Positions 7,889-15,684 of a stretch of 64,000 nucleotides of DNA are shown one piece after another. This DNA is from an uncultured Lachnospiraceae bacterium (GTDB lineage: Bacteria; Bacillota; Clostridia; Lachnospirales; Lachnospiraceae): NCBI GenBank assembly GCA_948794795.1, contig CAQGLR010000010.1:36437-100436 (forward strand), given 5' to 3'. The notes below the pieces were generated by a model. It searched no databases. It was not told the origin of the DNA and worked only from the letters and a program-made list of their open reading frames with translations. Both the position numbers and the translations under genes were made by a program. Each line of letters starts with the position of its first letter. Position 1 is the stretch's first letter.

Positions 7889-9970
7889 ATGTCTGGGGAG
7901 CATGTCACACTTGATGAAGCTGCCGAACTAGAGGGCATAGGATATGAAACTATAAAAAAGAGAGTCCAAAGAGCACCAGAAAAGTATCATATTATAATGA
8001 AACAGCGTGAAACTGGTGGTAAAGAACTTACAATGATTGCAGTGTCCAGCCTGTCTAAGAAAGCAAGGACGGCATGGAAAGAAAGGCAGAGGCTAAAAGC
8101 TGTTGCTGAAAGTCCAGGTATCCAGAAAGAAGAGCCAGAAGGTCTAGAAACTCCGTGGTATGTTAATGAGGATGTGGACTATTTTATTGAAAACCATAAA
8201 AAAGAATGGTATAAGGCAATGGAACTTGGCAATATAGTCCGTGAGTTTCTGGATTATGACGAACGTGGACGGACGGAATATGCAGAAAGCTTTGCGCAGG
8301 AAAGGCTAGGAAAAGGAAAGCGGACGCTGTACCGTTATGCTAAGTCGTACATGGAAGCTATGGCATGGGCTGACAAGATGCATAAAAAAGATGGCGTAAA
8401 TTATGACTTTTATAAAGTCCTCTGTCTATGCAGGAAACCAAAAGAAGCAGGAACATTCCCAAGCTTTACGCCAGAAGTCAGACAGGCAATTAAAAACATC
8501 TGGTTTAATGAAGAGTTTGCACAGAACCAGGGAACAAAAGAAATGCTTTACGCTAAGCTGGAAGTTTTGAAAAATACGTACCAGTGGAAGAAAATACCAT
8601 CTTATCCGTCGGTTGTAAGATATATTAACTACCTGATGGAAGATGAACACATGAGAAATGCGTGGTATCTGGCAAGCAGGGGTGAGCGTGAATATAAGAA
8701 CAAGGTCATGGTTAAAGGTGAACGAAGTACTAAAGACCTGAAAGTCATGGAAGTAGTCATGGGTGATGAACATACATTTGACTGCTGGGTTGCCTACACG
8801 CATCCAAACGGAAAAGTAACAGCCATTAAACCACGCCTTGTAGCATGGATTGACATTAAAAGCCGCATGGTATTAGGGAGTGTTATGTGCAAGGATGCCA
8901 ATAGTGACACCCTTAAAGAATCGTTATTACAACTTATCTACCGTGATGCAGGGAGTGTACCCAGATATATATATATTGACAATGGCAAGGACTATACATC
9001 AAAGGAAATGACAGGCTCTGACGAATTTGATTTTGATGATGTTACAAAGGGCTTTTACAGGTCTGTTGGTATTGAGGATTTCCACAGGGCGTTGCCGTAT
9101 TATCCATGGACAAAGGGTAATATAGAGCGGTTTTTTAGAACGGTATGTGACCAGTTCAGCAGGTGGTTTGCAAGTTACACAGGCACACTAACAGGCTCTA
9201 AGACATTAGCAAAAATAGATAAGGATATCAATGGGATGCTTGAGCGTGGAGAACTTTTTACGCTGGAAGAGTTTTATGGGAAGTGGATGGACTGGCTTAA
9301 TAATGTATATGTAGTAAAACAGCACAGCGGTTTAAAAAAACAGGGTGAAGAATTTACAACACCTATAGGATGTTTTGAAAATGCAGAAAAGTACATTAAA
9401 CCAGCACCGCCAAAAAGCCAGGCAACAGTGCTTATGCTAAAATCCGAAAGATGTTATGTACGCAATGTAGGCATTAAATTTGCAGGGCTTACTTACAGGT
9501 CAGATGATTTGTGTATGCTTATAGGAAGTTATGCAGATATCAAGTATGACCCTCACGACATGGGTACTATATATATATTCCAGAAGGGTAAACAGGTATG
9601 TGAAGCATATGCACAAGAATTTTTGGACTTTACATCTGAAAACGGTGTAGAACAGAAAGCATTAAAAGAGCATTTTGCAATGCAGAAAAAACAGCTTAAG
9701 AGGGACAAAGAAATTGCTAAAGAAGCAAGTATTCCTTTTACTGAAATAAATGATCAGTACGCAGGGCATAACGAAGTTGTTGGAGGTACATGGAAAAAAA
9801 CTCCAAAAAAGAAAAAGACAGGCAATGTAATATCAATGCCAGAGGACAATACATACCGGAATGGTTTCCGCGTAAAGAAAACAGAAACAAAAGAACAAGA
9901 AGCAGAAGAAGAAAACAACTATATAAGCAGGAAAGCAGAAGAAGCCCTTGAGGTACTCAGGGCGTTATGA
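7889..9970 (+). CDS. Mu-type DDE transposase (MuA-like)
   Basis: This gene encodes 693 residues with GGGAGGTGG before the ATG. The N-terminal 70 residues look like the Mu-type winged-helix DNA-binding domain. The RNase-H-like core has catalytic D293 (VVMGDEHTFD), D364 (YIYIDNGKDY) and E413 (TKGNIERFF), with spacings of 71 and 49 residues against 67 and 56 in MuA as I recall them. A beta-barrel (about 490-570) and a Lys/Glu-rich tail (from about 600) follow, as in MuA where the tail contacts MuB and ClpX. It should catalyse integration and replicative transposition with the ATPase encoded next. Confidence 0.93.
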   Translation: MSGEHVTLDEAAELEGIGYETIKKRVQRAPEKYHIIMKQRETGGKELTMIAVSSLSKKARTAWKERQRLKAVAESPGIQKEEPEGLETPWYVNEDVDYFIENHKKEWYKAMELGNIVREFLDYDERGRTEYAESFAQERLGKGKRTLYRYAKSYMEAMAWADKMHKKDGVNYDFYKVLCLCRKPKEAGTFPSFTPEVRQAIKNIWFNEEFAQNQGTKEMLYAKLEVLKNTYQWKKIPSYPSVVRYINYLMEDEHMRNAWYLASRGEREYKNKVMVKGERSTKDLKVMEVVMGDEHTFDCWVAYTHPNGKVTAIKPRLVAWIDIKSRMVLGSVMCKDANSDTLKESLLQLIYRDAGSVPRYIYIDNGKDYTSKEMTGSDEFDFDDVTKGFYRSVGIEDFHRALPYYPWTKGNIERFFRTVCDQFSRWFASYTGTLTGSKTLAKIDKDINGMLERGELFTLEEFYGKWMDWLNNVYVVKQHSGLKKQGEEFTTPIGCFENAEKYIKPAPPKSQATVLMLKSERCYVRNVGIKFAGLTYRSDDLCMLIGSYADIKYDPHDMGTIYIFQKGKQVCEAYAQEFLDFTSENGVEQKALKEHFAMQKKQLKRDKEIAKEASIPFTEINDQYAGHNEVVGGTWKKTPKKKKTGNVISMPEDNTYRNGFRVKKTETKEQEAEEENNYISRKAEEALEVLRAL

Positions 9971-10009
9971 CATAACTTGCTGGCAAAGCATGGAAAGGAT
10001 GGTAACAAT

Positions 10010-10987
10010 ATGGGAGCGGAGGTATTAAACACTTATACACTGGAAAAAACACTTAGTGAAAAGGTACTTGGGATTATTGCAGAAACAGGAATGACAAAAG
10101 CAGAACTGGCAATCCAAATCAATTATTCAAGGAGTGCTGTAAGCCAGTATCTCAGAGGGAAATACAGTTCAGACCCTGCTGACATTGAAGAAGCCCTTGC
10201 AGGGTTTGTTAAGGAGCATGAAGCTAAAATACAGGCAGATAATCCGGATGCAAAGGAAAATACAGTGCCATTTTTAAAACCTAAAATCCAGTATTTTGAA
10301 TCAAGGGATTTTTTACAGACCATAGGGGTATGCAGGTCATGCCAGGAAGACATGGCACTTGGGATAATTGTTGCAAAGTCAGGATACGGGAAAACACATA
10401 CGCTGAAAAAGTATGCAAAGATGCCAAGGGTAGCGTATATAGAATGTGATGATACAATGGCTTGCCGTGACCTTGTAGAAGCTATAGAAAACCAGATAGG
10501 TATGCCAAAAGGGTCAGGCGGCACAATCTGGCGCAGGGTAAACCGCATAAGGGATTTCTTCAATGCAAATGAGGGGTATCTGCTTATTATTGACGAAGCA
10601 GACAAGCTGATGAATAAGTATACGCTTAAGAAGATGGAAATTATCAGGGGGATATTTGACCAGTCAGATGTAGGGATAGTCATTGCAGGAGAGCCAAGGC
10701 TTGAAACGGAGATTAAAACTAACCTTGTACGGTTTGCCAACCGTATGGACTTTTATTATAAGCTTAAAGGGCTTAGCGCACAGGAAGTTAAAGACTACCT
10801 TGAAGGTTATGACATTGATGAACCTGCAATGGCAGAGTTTATAAGCAGGGCACAGAACACACAGACAGGCTGTTTCAGGCTGCTTGACAGGACACTTAAC
10901 AACGTATTGCGTATACTTAAGGACAGTGGCAAGACAAAAGTAACAATGAAAGTCATAAGCCAGGCATCAAGCATGATGATGCCATAA
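10010..10987 (+). CDS. MuB-like transposition ATPase
   Basis: This gene encodes 325 residues. The ATG at 10010 has GGAAAGGA upstream; a longer TTG reading from 9977 is less likely. An XRE helix-turn-helix at about 28-50 (MTKAELAIQINYSRSAVSQYL) is followed by an AAA+ core with Walker A AKSGYGKTH (122-130) and Walker B LLIIDEA (191-197). In Mu, MuB selects target DNA, activates the transposase and gives target immunity. Placed directly after the transposase as expected. Confidence 0.92.
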   Translation: MGAEVLNTYTLEKTLSEKVLGIIAETGMTKAELAIQINYSRSAVSQYLRGKYSSDPADIEEALAGFVKEHEAKIQADNPDAKENTVPFLKPKIQYFESRDFLQTIGVCRSCQEDMALGIIVAKSGYGKTHTLKKYAKMPRVAYIECDDTMACRDLVEAIENQIGMPKGSGGTIWRRVNRIRDFFNANEGYLLIIDEADKLMNKYTLKKMEIIRGIFDQSDVGIVIAGEPRLETEIKTNLVRFANRMDFYYKLKGLSAQEVKDYLEGYDIDEPAMAEFISRAQNTQTGCFRLLDRTLNNVLRILKDSGKTKVTMKVISQASSMMMP

Positions 10988-11015
10988 AAGAATTTAAGTA
11001 AAGGAGGTGGTGCAG

Positions 11016-11438
11016 GTGGCTACATCAACCATAAAGACTATATGGGGTCTTGCTAAATGCAAGGAGCTGATGCTTACGGATGACGAACTGAACTGGCTGG
11101 TTGCCGCCCATACAGGCAAGGACAGCATAAGAAAGTTAAGCCAGAAAGAAATTAAACTTGTAATAGGGGTACTTGTCAATATGAAGCGTTCCGCAACCAG
11201 GAGTGGAAAGCGTGCCAGACAGGCTTCTGGCAATGCTGGGACTGAAAACCAGAGACGTAAAATATATAAGCTTGCACAAGCTCTTGGCTGGCAGGATGAA
11301 TCAAAAGTTAATGGGATGTGCAAAAGGATGTTTAGTATAGACTGCGTGGAATGGTTGGACCACAAACAATGCCAGAAGCTGATAGAGGCACTTAAAGCCA
11401 TGACAGAAAGGCAGGTACCTGACAAGGAGGGGAACTGA
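11016..11438 (+). CDS. GemA/gp16-family phage regulator
   Basis: This gene encodes 140 residues. The GTG at 11016 is chosen over the GTG at 11007 because AAGGAGG (11001-11007) then has 8-base spacing. The C-terminal half carries the family pattern QRRKIYKLAQALGW, then the SIDCVEWLDHKQCQKLIEAL block. Mu GemA is an early protein reported to modulate host gene expression; the role here is inferred. It overlaps the next gene (TGATG). Confidence 0.78.
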   Translation: MATSTIKTIWGLAKCKELMLTDDELNWLVAAHTGKDSIRKLSQKEIKLVIGVLVNMKRSATRSGKRARQASGNAGTENQRRKIYKLAQALGWQDESKVNGMCKRMFSIDCVEWLDHKQCQKLIEALKAMTERQVPDKEGN

Positions 11439-11677
11439 TGAAAGACTGCAAGATTGAACTGGAGCTGAAAGGTGGGGAAGTTAAACTAAAAGCAGAACAT
11501 GCTGGCGTAGTAGAAATGGCTATAATGTGCGGAGCTTTGCAGCAATTTACAGGGCTTGCAGCATACAGGGCAGGACAGCCGCTTGATGAAATGAAAACCT
11601 ATCTGCTTGATATACACCTGTCTGCCATGGAAACACTTACAGCACAAACCAGGAAGGAGGACAGAAATGAGGGGTAA
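11438..11677 (+). CDS. early phage protein, unknown
   Basis: This gene encodes 79 residues from an ATG overlapping the gemA-like stop codon. It has an acidic-basic N-terminus (IELELKGGEVKLKAEHAG) and a likely helical C-terminus. No motif recognised. It overlaps the AbrB-like gene by 11 bp. Confidence 0.55.
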   Translation: MKDCKIELELKGGEVKLKAEHAGVVEMAIMCGALQQFTGLAAYRAGQPLDEMKTYLLDIHLSAMETLTAQTRKEDRNEG

Positions 11678-11957
11678 TTATAAGAAACTGTCAAAAAACG
11701 GCTGTGTAAGCATACCAGTATCAGTAAGGAGGGAAATAGGGCTTGAAAGTGGCGACCCTGTAGAAATTTCTCTTGGCGGGGATGGTACGCTTATGCTTAA
11801 AGCATATACACCAAGATGCGTTTTTTGTGGTACAACAGAAAGAGTCAGGAAAGTTTACGGCAAAGGCATATGCTTTGGTTGTACAAAAATGGCAGTACAG
11901 GTAATGGAAGGAGGAAAACAAACAAATGGGAAATCCAATGTACCAGTTAATGGATGA
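11667..11957 (+). CDS. AbrB/SpoVT-type DNA-binding protein with zinc ribbon
   Basis: This gene encodes 96 residues; the ATG at 11667 follows GGAAGGAGG. Residues about 5-50 are a swapped-hairpin AbrB fold (LSKNGCVSIPVSVRREIGLE, then GDPVEISL). It is joined to a CxxC...CxxC ribbon (CVFCGTTERVRKV, CFGCTK). In-frame fusion of the two modules suggests a phage transcription regulator, perhaps of early or middle genes. Targets unknown. Confidence 0.72.
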   Translation: MRGNYKKLSKNGCVSIPVSVRREIGLESGDPVEISLGGDGTLMLKAYTPRCVFCGTTERVRKVYGKGICFGCTKMAVQVMEGGKQTNGKSNVPVNG

Positions 11958-12609
11958 CAAGCAGCTTGTAGCAGAGGCGGTAAAGCTTGACAAGGAACAG
12001 AAGCAAGGCAGGCACAGGCTTGACATTGTAAAGGCGGAGATACAGGCAAGGGGGCTAAGGGTTATTGAGGACTGTAATATAAGATACATCAAATACACAG
12101 CACCAGAGGGAAGTGTAGCTGTTACAGATACACAAAGCCTTGATGTGTTAAATGTGGATAAACTTAAAGGGCTGATTACAGAAGGGGTCTGGAAGCAGAA
12201 TGTGACAGAAACAACAAAGACAGACTATAAGTATAAGCCAATGCTTGAACGTGTCCTTAAGGCTATATTTACTGGGGATTATACTTTTGAATATACACTT
12301 GAAGAATTTGTTGGAAACCAGATGTCTGTAAAACCAGATGCAAAGCAGAAAAAGCTTTTACTTAAAAAGCTTAAGGGTGATTATGCCAAAGACAGGAACA
12401 CGTTAGCCAGTATGTTTAACGCAGAGGGAAGTACAGTCCCTGATTATGACGTTGACCTCTGGTATATCTACAAGATTAAAAACGGTGAACTTATAAAGGC
12501 AGTCTTTCCAGAGGAGTTTTTACAGCAAACCATAGAAGAAGTTAAAAAGTGCCTTATAGTTGATACTAAGACAGGCATTACCATTGATTATGATAAGGAG
12601 GATATGTAA
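11926..12609 (+). CDS. phage protein of unknown function
   Basis: This gene encodes 227 residues, with a GGAGG before the ATG, overlapping the preceding gene by 32 bp. It has an N-terminal coiled coil (about 8-42, DKQLVAEAVKLDKEQKQGRH), then a mixed alpha/beta region. I considered a Gam-type host-nuclease inhibitor because of the position and coiled coil, but I cannot see convincing Gam motifs. Function left open. Confidence 0.6.
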   Translation: MGNPMYQLMDDKQLVAEAVKLDKEQKQGRHRLDIVKAEIQARGLRVIEDCNIRYIKYTAPEGSVAVTDTQSLDVLNVDKLKGLITEGVWKQNVTETTKTDYKYKPMLERVLKAIFTGDYTFEYTLEEFVGNQMSVKPDAKQKKLLLKKLKGDYAKDRNTLASMFNAEGSTVPDYDVDLWYIYKIKNGELIKAVFPEEFLQQTIEEVKKCLIVDTKTGITIDYDKEDM

Positions 12610-12782
12610 TGGAAGATATTTCAAGCGAAGCAAAAAAGGCACACCTGCAAGAACCAGAAAAGCCTGTAGATGCAATGACAGAAGAAGAGGCTGCATTATT
12701 CCGTAAGTCATTTGATGCTGACATGATGGGGTTTGATGGCAGGGAAGGCATTGATGCAAAGGAGGATGAAGATGGCAACTAA
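12609..12782 (+). CDS. small acidic phage protein
   Basis: This gene encodes 57 residues (starts MEDISSEAKK, ends GIDAKEDEDGN) with an ATG overlapping the preceding stop (TAATG). Very acidic; it overlaps the amidase gene by 11 bp, so translational coupling is likely. No family recognised. Confidence 0.55.
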   Translation: MEDISSEAKKAHLQEPEKPVDAMTEEEAALFRKSFDADMMGFDGREGIDAKEDEDGN

Positions 12783-13503
12783 ACCAGAGATACATAAAAT
12801 GATTACGAAAGTAAATTTTACAGATGCTGGCAGGGACAAAGGACAGATTAAGTATCTGGTAAAACATTATGTAGGTGCTACTGGCGGTGCAGAGGCAAAC
12901 TGCAGTTATTTTAAAAATACTTACAGGGGTGCTTCTGCACATTACTTTGTTGGACATAACGGTGAAATATGGCAATGCGTAAAAGATGAAGACATTGCAT
13001 GGCACTGTGGGGCAGCATCGTATAAACATAAAGAGTGCAGGAACAGTAATTCCATAGGCGTAGAGCTTTGTGTTAAAAAAGACAAAGACGGCAGATGGTA
13101 CTACACGGATAAAACGATGCAGGGTGCTGTACTTTTATTTAGCTATCTTATGGATAAGTATAATATTGATGTAAGCCATGTACTCAGGCATTATGATGTC
13201 ACAGGCAAGATTTGTGGTGAACCAGATGTGCGGCTAGAAAACTATGTCTGGAATAAGTTTAAAAAAGACATTGCTTCATATGGCAGGACAGCCACAACAA
13301 ACATACCATTTAAAATCAAGACAACCTGTGATTTCCTTAATATCAGGGCAGGTGCAGGGACAGGTTATAATGTGACAGGAAAAATACAAGAGAAAGAAGG
13401 CTGCAAGAAAAAGCACACCATTGTAAAGACAAGTAATGGATGGGGCAAGCTAAAGAATGGAAAAGGCTGGATATCATTAGCATATACAAAGATAGTGGAT
13501 TAG
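12772..13503 (+). CDS. N-acetylmuramoyl-L-alanine amidase endolysin with SH3 domain
   Basis: This gene encodes 243 residues. The ATG at 12772 is chosen for AAGGAGG at 12759-12765. Residues about 10-160 are an amidase_2 domain: zinc-ligand candidates are the His in LVKHYVG, the His in LRHYDVTGK and the Asp/Cys in CGEPD, with a catalytic Glu in IGVELC. An SH3b-type cell-wall-binding domain follows (CDFLNIRAGAG to the C-terminus). It cleaves the amide bond between muramic acid and the stem peptide for lysis. As in Mu, lysis lies between early and head genes; the holin-like gene is at 14053. Confidence 0.9.
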   Translation: MATKPEIHKMITKVNFTDAGRDKGQIKYLVKHYVGATGGAEANCSYFKNTYRGASAHYFVGHNGEIWQCVKDEDIAWHCGAASYKHKECRNSNSIGVELCVKKDKDGRWYYTDKTMQGAVLLFSYLMDKYNIDVSHVLRHYDVTGKICGEPDVRLENYVWNKFKKDIASYGRTATTNIPFKIKTTCDFLNIRAGAGTGYNVTGKIQEKEGCKKKHTIVKTSNGWGKLKNGKGWISLAYTKIVD

Positions 13504-13514
13504 GATGGGAAAGG

Positions 13515-13850
13515 ATGGTTGCCGTGGACGAAAAACTGCTTAACGAACTGATAGATGATACTACAATATACGATATAAATGAACGCTACAGGGAAATTGC
13601 CAGGCTGATTGGTATCAGGAATTTTACGTTGTTAAGCAATTATGCAAGAGGTGACGAACTGTATTTCCCAAAAGCTGAAAGTGTACTTATGCCAGCAAGG
13701 AACAGAAAAATTAAACAGGAATTTAACGGCTTTAACAGCAGGGAGCTTGCAGAAAAGTACAACCTCACGGTAAAGCAGATACACGGCATTGTAAAATATG
13801 AACATCCAGCCGGGCAAATATCCCTTGAGGACTGGACTAATAATAATTAA
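13515..13850 (+). CDS. Mor/C-family late transcription activator
   Basis: This gene encodes 111 residues from the ATG at 13515; a GTG at 13524 with AAAGGA upstream is a good alternative. The family signature is clear: a dimerisation part (LLNELIDD), YFPKAES, then ARNRKIKQEFNGFNSRELAEKYNLTVKQIHGIV as the helix-turn-helix. In Mu, Mor turns on the middle promoter and C the late promoters. Only one such gene is seen here, so it may do both. It lies just before the presumed late control region. Confidence 0.85.
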   Translation: MVAVDEKLLNELIDDTTIYDINERYREIARLIGIRNFTLLSNYARGDELYFPKAESVLMPARNRKIKQEFNGFNSRELAEKYNLTVKQIHGIVKYEHPAGQISLEDWTNNN

Positions 13851-13990
13851 ATAAAGCGTTTTAAGGATAAATCCTCGGAAGTGTTTTCTATTTTTAGAAA
13901 ATCTTACGGGGGTTTTGTTTTCTTTTTCCCGGGAAACATTTTCGGGGAATATTTCCGGGAAGTATTTCCCCTAAACATTTCCAGTGGCAG
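13851..13990. promoter_or_regulatory. candidate late-gene control region with TTTCCSGGAAA-like repeats
   Basis: The stretch holds a perfect palindrome TTTCCCGGGAAA (13925-13936), then CGGGGAAT, TTTCCGGGAA (13952-13961), ATTTCCCC and CATTTCC in close succession. The position right after the Mor gene and before the late genes suggests activator sites, which is inference. No clear -35/-10 pair is evident. Confidence 0.4.
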
Positions 13991-13995
13991 ATAAT

Positions 13996-14032
13996 AAAAT
14001 GAGTATGTAAACCAGATTACATACTCATTTTT
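13996..14032 (+). terminator. terminator between the Mor gene and the late genes
   Basis: A perfect 15-bp stem (13996-14010 with 14017-14031), a 6-base loop and a T-run. It sits immediately ahead of the late gene at 14053, so late transcription must start inside or past it, or be anti-terminated. Confidence 0.85.
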
Positions 14033-14052
14033 AATAATGGAGGGTATTTACT

Positions 14053-14391
14053 ATGACAGAGATTCTTGCAAAAATTGGAGGAGCAGAGGAAGTTGCAACA
14101 CTGGCTGGCATCATCATGGCATTTATTGGCGTATGTGCTTTTTTTACAACCGTTGTCACGGAGGGGTTAAAAAGTATCAGGGCAATTAACAGGATGCCTA
14201 CAAAGCTTGTCTGTTACATTGTGGCACTGGTTATTACGCCCCTGGTATTTGTTGCGGCAATGGCATATATGGACCAGCCTGCAGAGTGGTTCATGGTGTT
14301 TGCTTCATTCCTTGCTTCATTTGTTGTGGCAAAGGTCAGCATGTCAGGATGGGATGATATAGCAGAACTTACAACACGGCTTATCAGGTAG
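14053..14391 (+). CDS. holin-like membrane protein
   Basis: This gene encodes 112 residues with GGAGGG upstream. Three hydrophobic helices (about 15-40, 52-72, 78-95) are followed by a short charged tail, typical of a class I holin. First gene of the late block, close to the amidase. The role in timing lysis is inferred from topology and context. Confidence 0.65.
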   Translation: MTEILAKIGGAEEVATLAGIIMAFIGVCAFFTTVVTEGLKSIRAINRMPTKLVCYIVALVITPLVFVAAMAYMDQPAEWFMVFASFLASFVVAKVSMSGWDDIAELTTRLIR

Positions 14392-14401
14392 GGGTGGTTT
14401 T

Positions 14402-14794
14402 ATGGATTATATAATCACTTTTTCTGACGTGATGGCGGCAATCCTTACACTTGGCGTTGGTGCTATGGGATTTTTTTTGAAACACTGGTTTGATGGTGTG
14501 GAACAGCACAGCAGGGAAACCCAGGAAAAAATTGAACAAGGAAATGAGACAATACAGGAACGCATTGACAAAAATAATGAAAAAGTAAATGAACGTATTG
14601 ACAAGCTGGAAGAGAAAACAGATAAGGACATTGAACATATCAAACAGGAAATCAATGATATTAAAGGTGATTTTGCTACAACATTTGTGCTCAGGGAAGA
14701 TTTTTTCAGGAGCATGAACGGGGTTGAGGACAGGATTAAAAGCATAGACCAAAAGATTGACAGGCTGCTTTTAAACACAGAAAACAATAAGTGA
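14402..14794 (+). CDS. membrane-anchored coiled-coil protein, gp25-like position
   Basis: This gene encodes 130 residues: one N-terminal membrane helix (about 8-26) followed by a long coiled coil (about 32-85, repeated ERIDKxxEKVNERIDKLEE-like units). This matches the architecture of Mu gp25-type proteins found just before gp26-gp28. A spanin-like or lysis-control role cannot be excluded. Confidence 0.6.
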   Translation: MDYIITFSDVMAAILTLGVGAMGFFLKHWFDGVEQHSRETQEKIEQGNETIQERIDKNNEKVNERIDKLEEKTDKDIEHIKQEINDIKGDFATTFVLREDFFRSMNGVEDRIKSIDQKIDRLLLNTENNK

Positions 14795-14806
14795 GGTGAG
14801 TGGGGC

Positions 14807-15121
14807 ATGACGGAAACTGAACAGGCAGAAATAAGCCAGAATAAGGCAATCAGGGGATATATAATAAGGTGTCTTGTAAAAGGGTATAACAATACAGCAC
14901 TTGCAAGGCAGGTTTCTAATTCCATGATGGCAGCAGAGCTTATCATATCCCCTGACATAAGCAAATATTTAAACTACCTTGAAGGGGCAGGATATATTGA
15001 ATTTACAGATAAAAAAGTGACTGCCTATACAGCATATGCAAATGACGCAGTAATAAGGCTTACAAAGGCAGGTATAGACCTTGCGGAAGGCACAGTTGAA
15101 GATTTAGGGGTTGGTGTCTGA
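14807..15121 (+). CDS. winged-helix-like phage protein, gp26-like position
   Basis: This gene encodes 104 residues with GAGGTGAG before the ATG. The predicted helices and strand pattern (IRGYIIRCLVKGYNNTALARQ, then YLNYLEGAGYIEF, then RLTKAGIDL) resemble a winged-helix domain. It sits where Mu-like phages have gp26. Its stop overlaps the gp27 start (TGATG). Confidence 0.6.
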   Translation: MTETEQAEISQNKAIRGYIIRCLVKGYNNTALARQVSNSMMAAELIISPDISKYLNYLEGAGYIEFTDKKVTAYTAYANDAVIRLTKAGIDLAEGTVEDLGVGV

Positions 15122-15684
15122 TGGCAAAACAAAGGACACGCACACGTGTATCATCAAAAATAAGCGGACTGCCAGAAGAGTTACAGATGGAAGTTGATGT
15201 AATGCTTGCTGACACCTCGAATACCTATGGATATATAAGCCAGTTTTTGAAAGACAAAGGTTATGATATATCTAAATCAAGTGTTGGACGGTATGCTACA
15301 AGGACTAATAAAGCAACACAACGGCTGCTTGAAGCACAGGCACAGACAGAAAAGCTGGTACAGGTGGTAAAAGATAACCCTGATGCAGACTACACGGAAG
15401 CTGCCATAATGTTAGCTATGAATGGCCTGGTAAACAAGATGGCAACGGCAGAGGAAGAATTTAATGATATGCCATTAGATAAGGCTGGCAGACTGGTTGC
15501 ATCACTGTCAAGAACCAAGGTATACAAAGACAGGGTAAGACAGGACATGAAAAAGAAGGCGGACATTGCGTTTAAGCAGATGGAAGCGGAAATAATGGCA
15601 GTTATTAAAAATGATACAGAATCGGCAAGGCAGTTAAAAGCCATTTTAGCCAAAGCTAAAGAGGGGATGATGGCAGATGATTGA
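15121..15684 (+). CDS. Mu gp27-like protein (DUF3486), probable small terminase
   Basis: This gene encodes 187 residues. The N-terminal RVSSKISGLPEELQMEVDVML and a helix-turn-helix (YGYISQFLKDKGYDISKSSVGRYATR) are the family hallmarks; a helical oligomerisation part follows. In Mu this protein is thought to recognise DNA for packaging. Overlaps the large terminase gene by 8 bp. Confidence 0.85.
   Translation: MAKQRTRTRVSSKISGLPEELQMEVDVMLADTSNTYGYISQFLKDKGYDISKSSVGRYATRTNKATQRLLEAQAQTEKLVQVVKDNPDADYTEAAIMLAMNGLVNKMATAEEEFNDMPLDKAGRLVASLSRTKVYKDRVRQDMKKKADIAFKQMEAEIMAVIKNDTESARQLKAILAKAKEGMMADD

Noticed and set aside
11926..12609. Gam-type nuclease inhibitor
   Set aside because: The position and coiled coil fit, but no convincing Gam sequence pattern; left as unknown.
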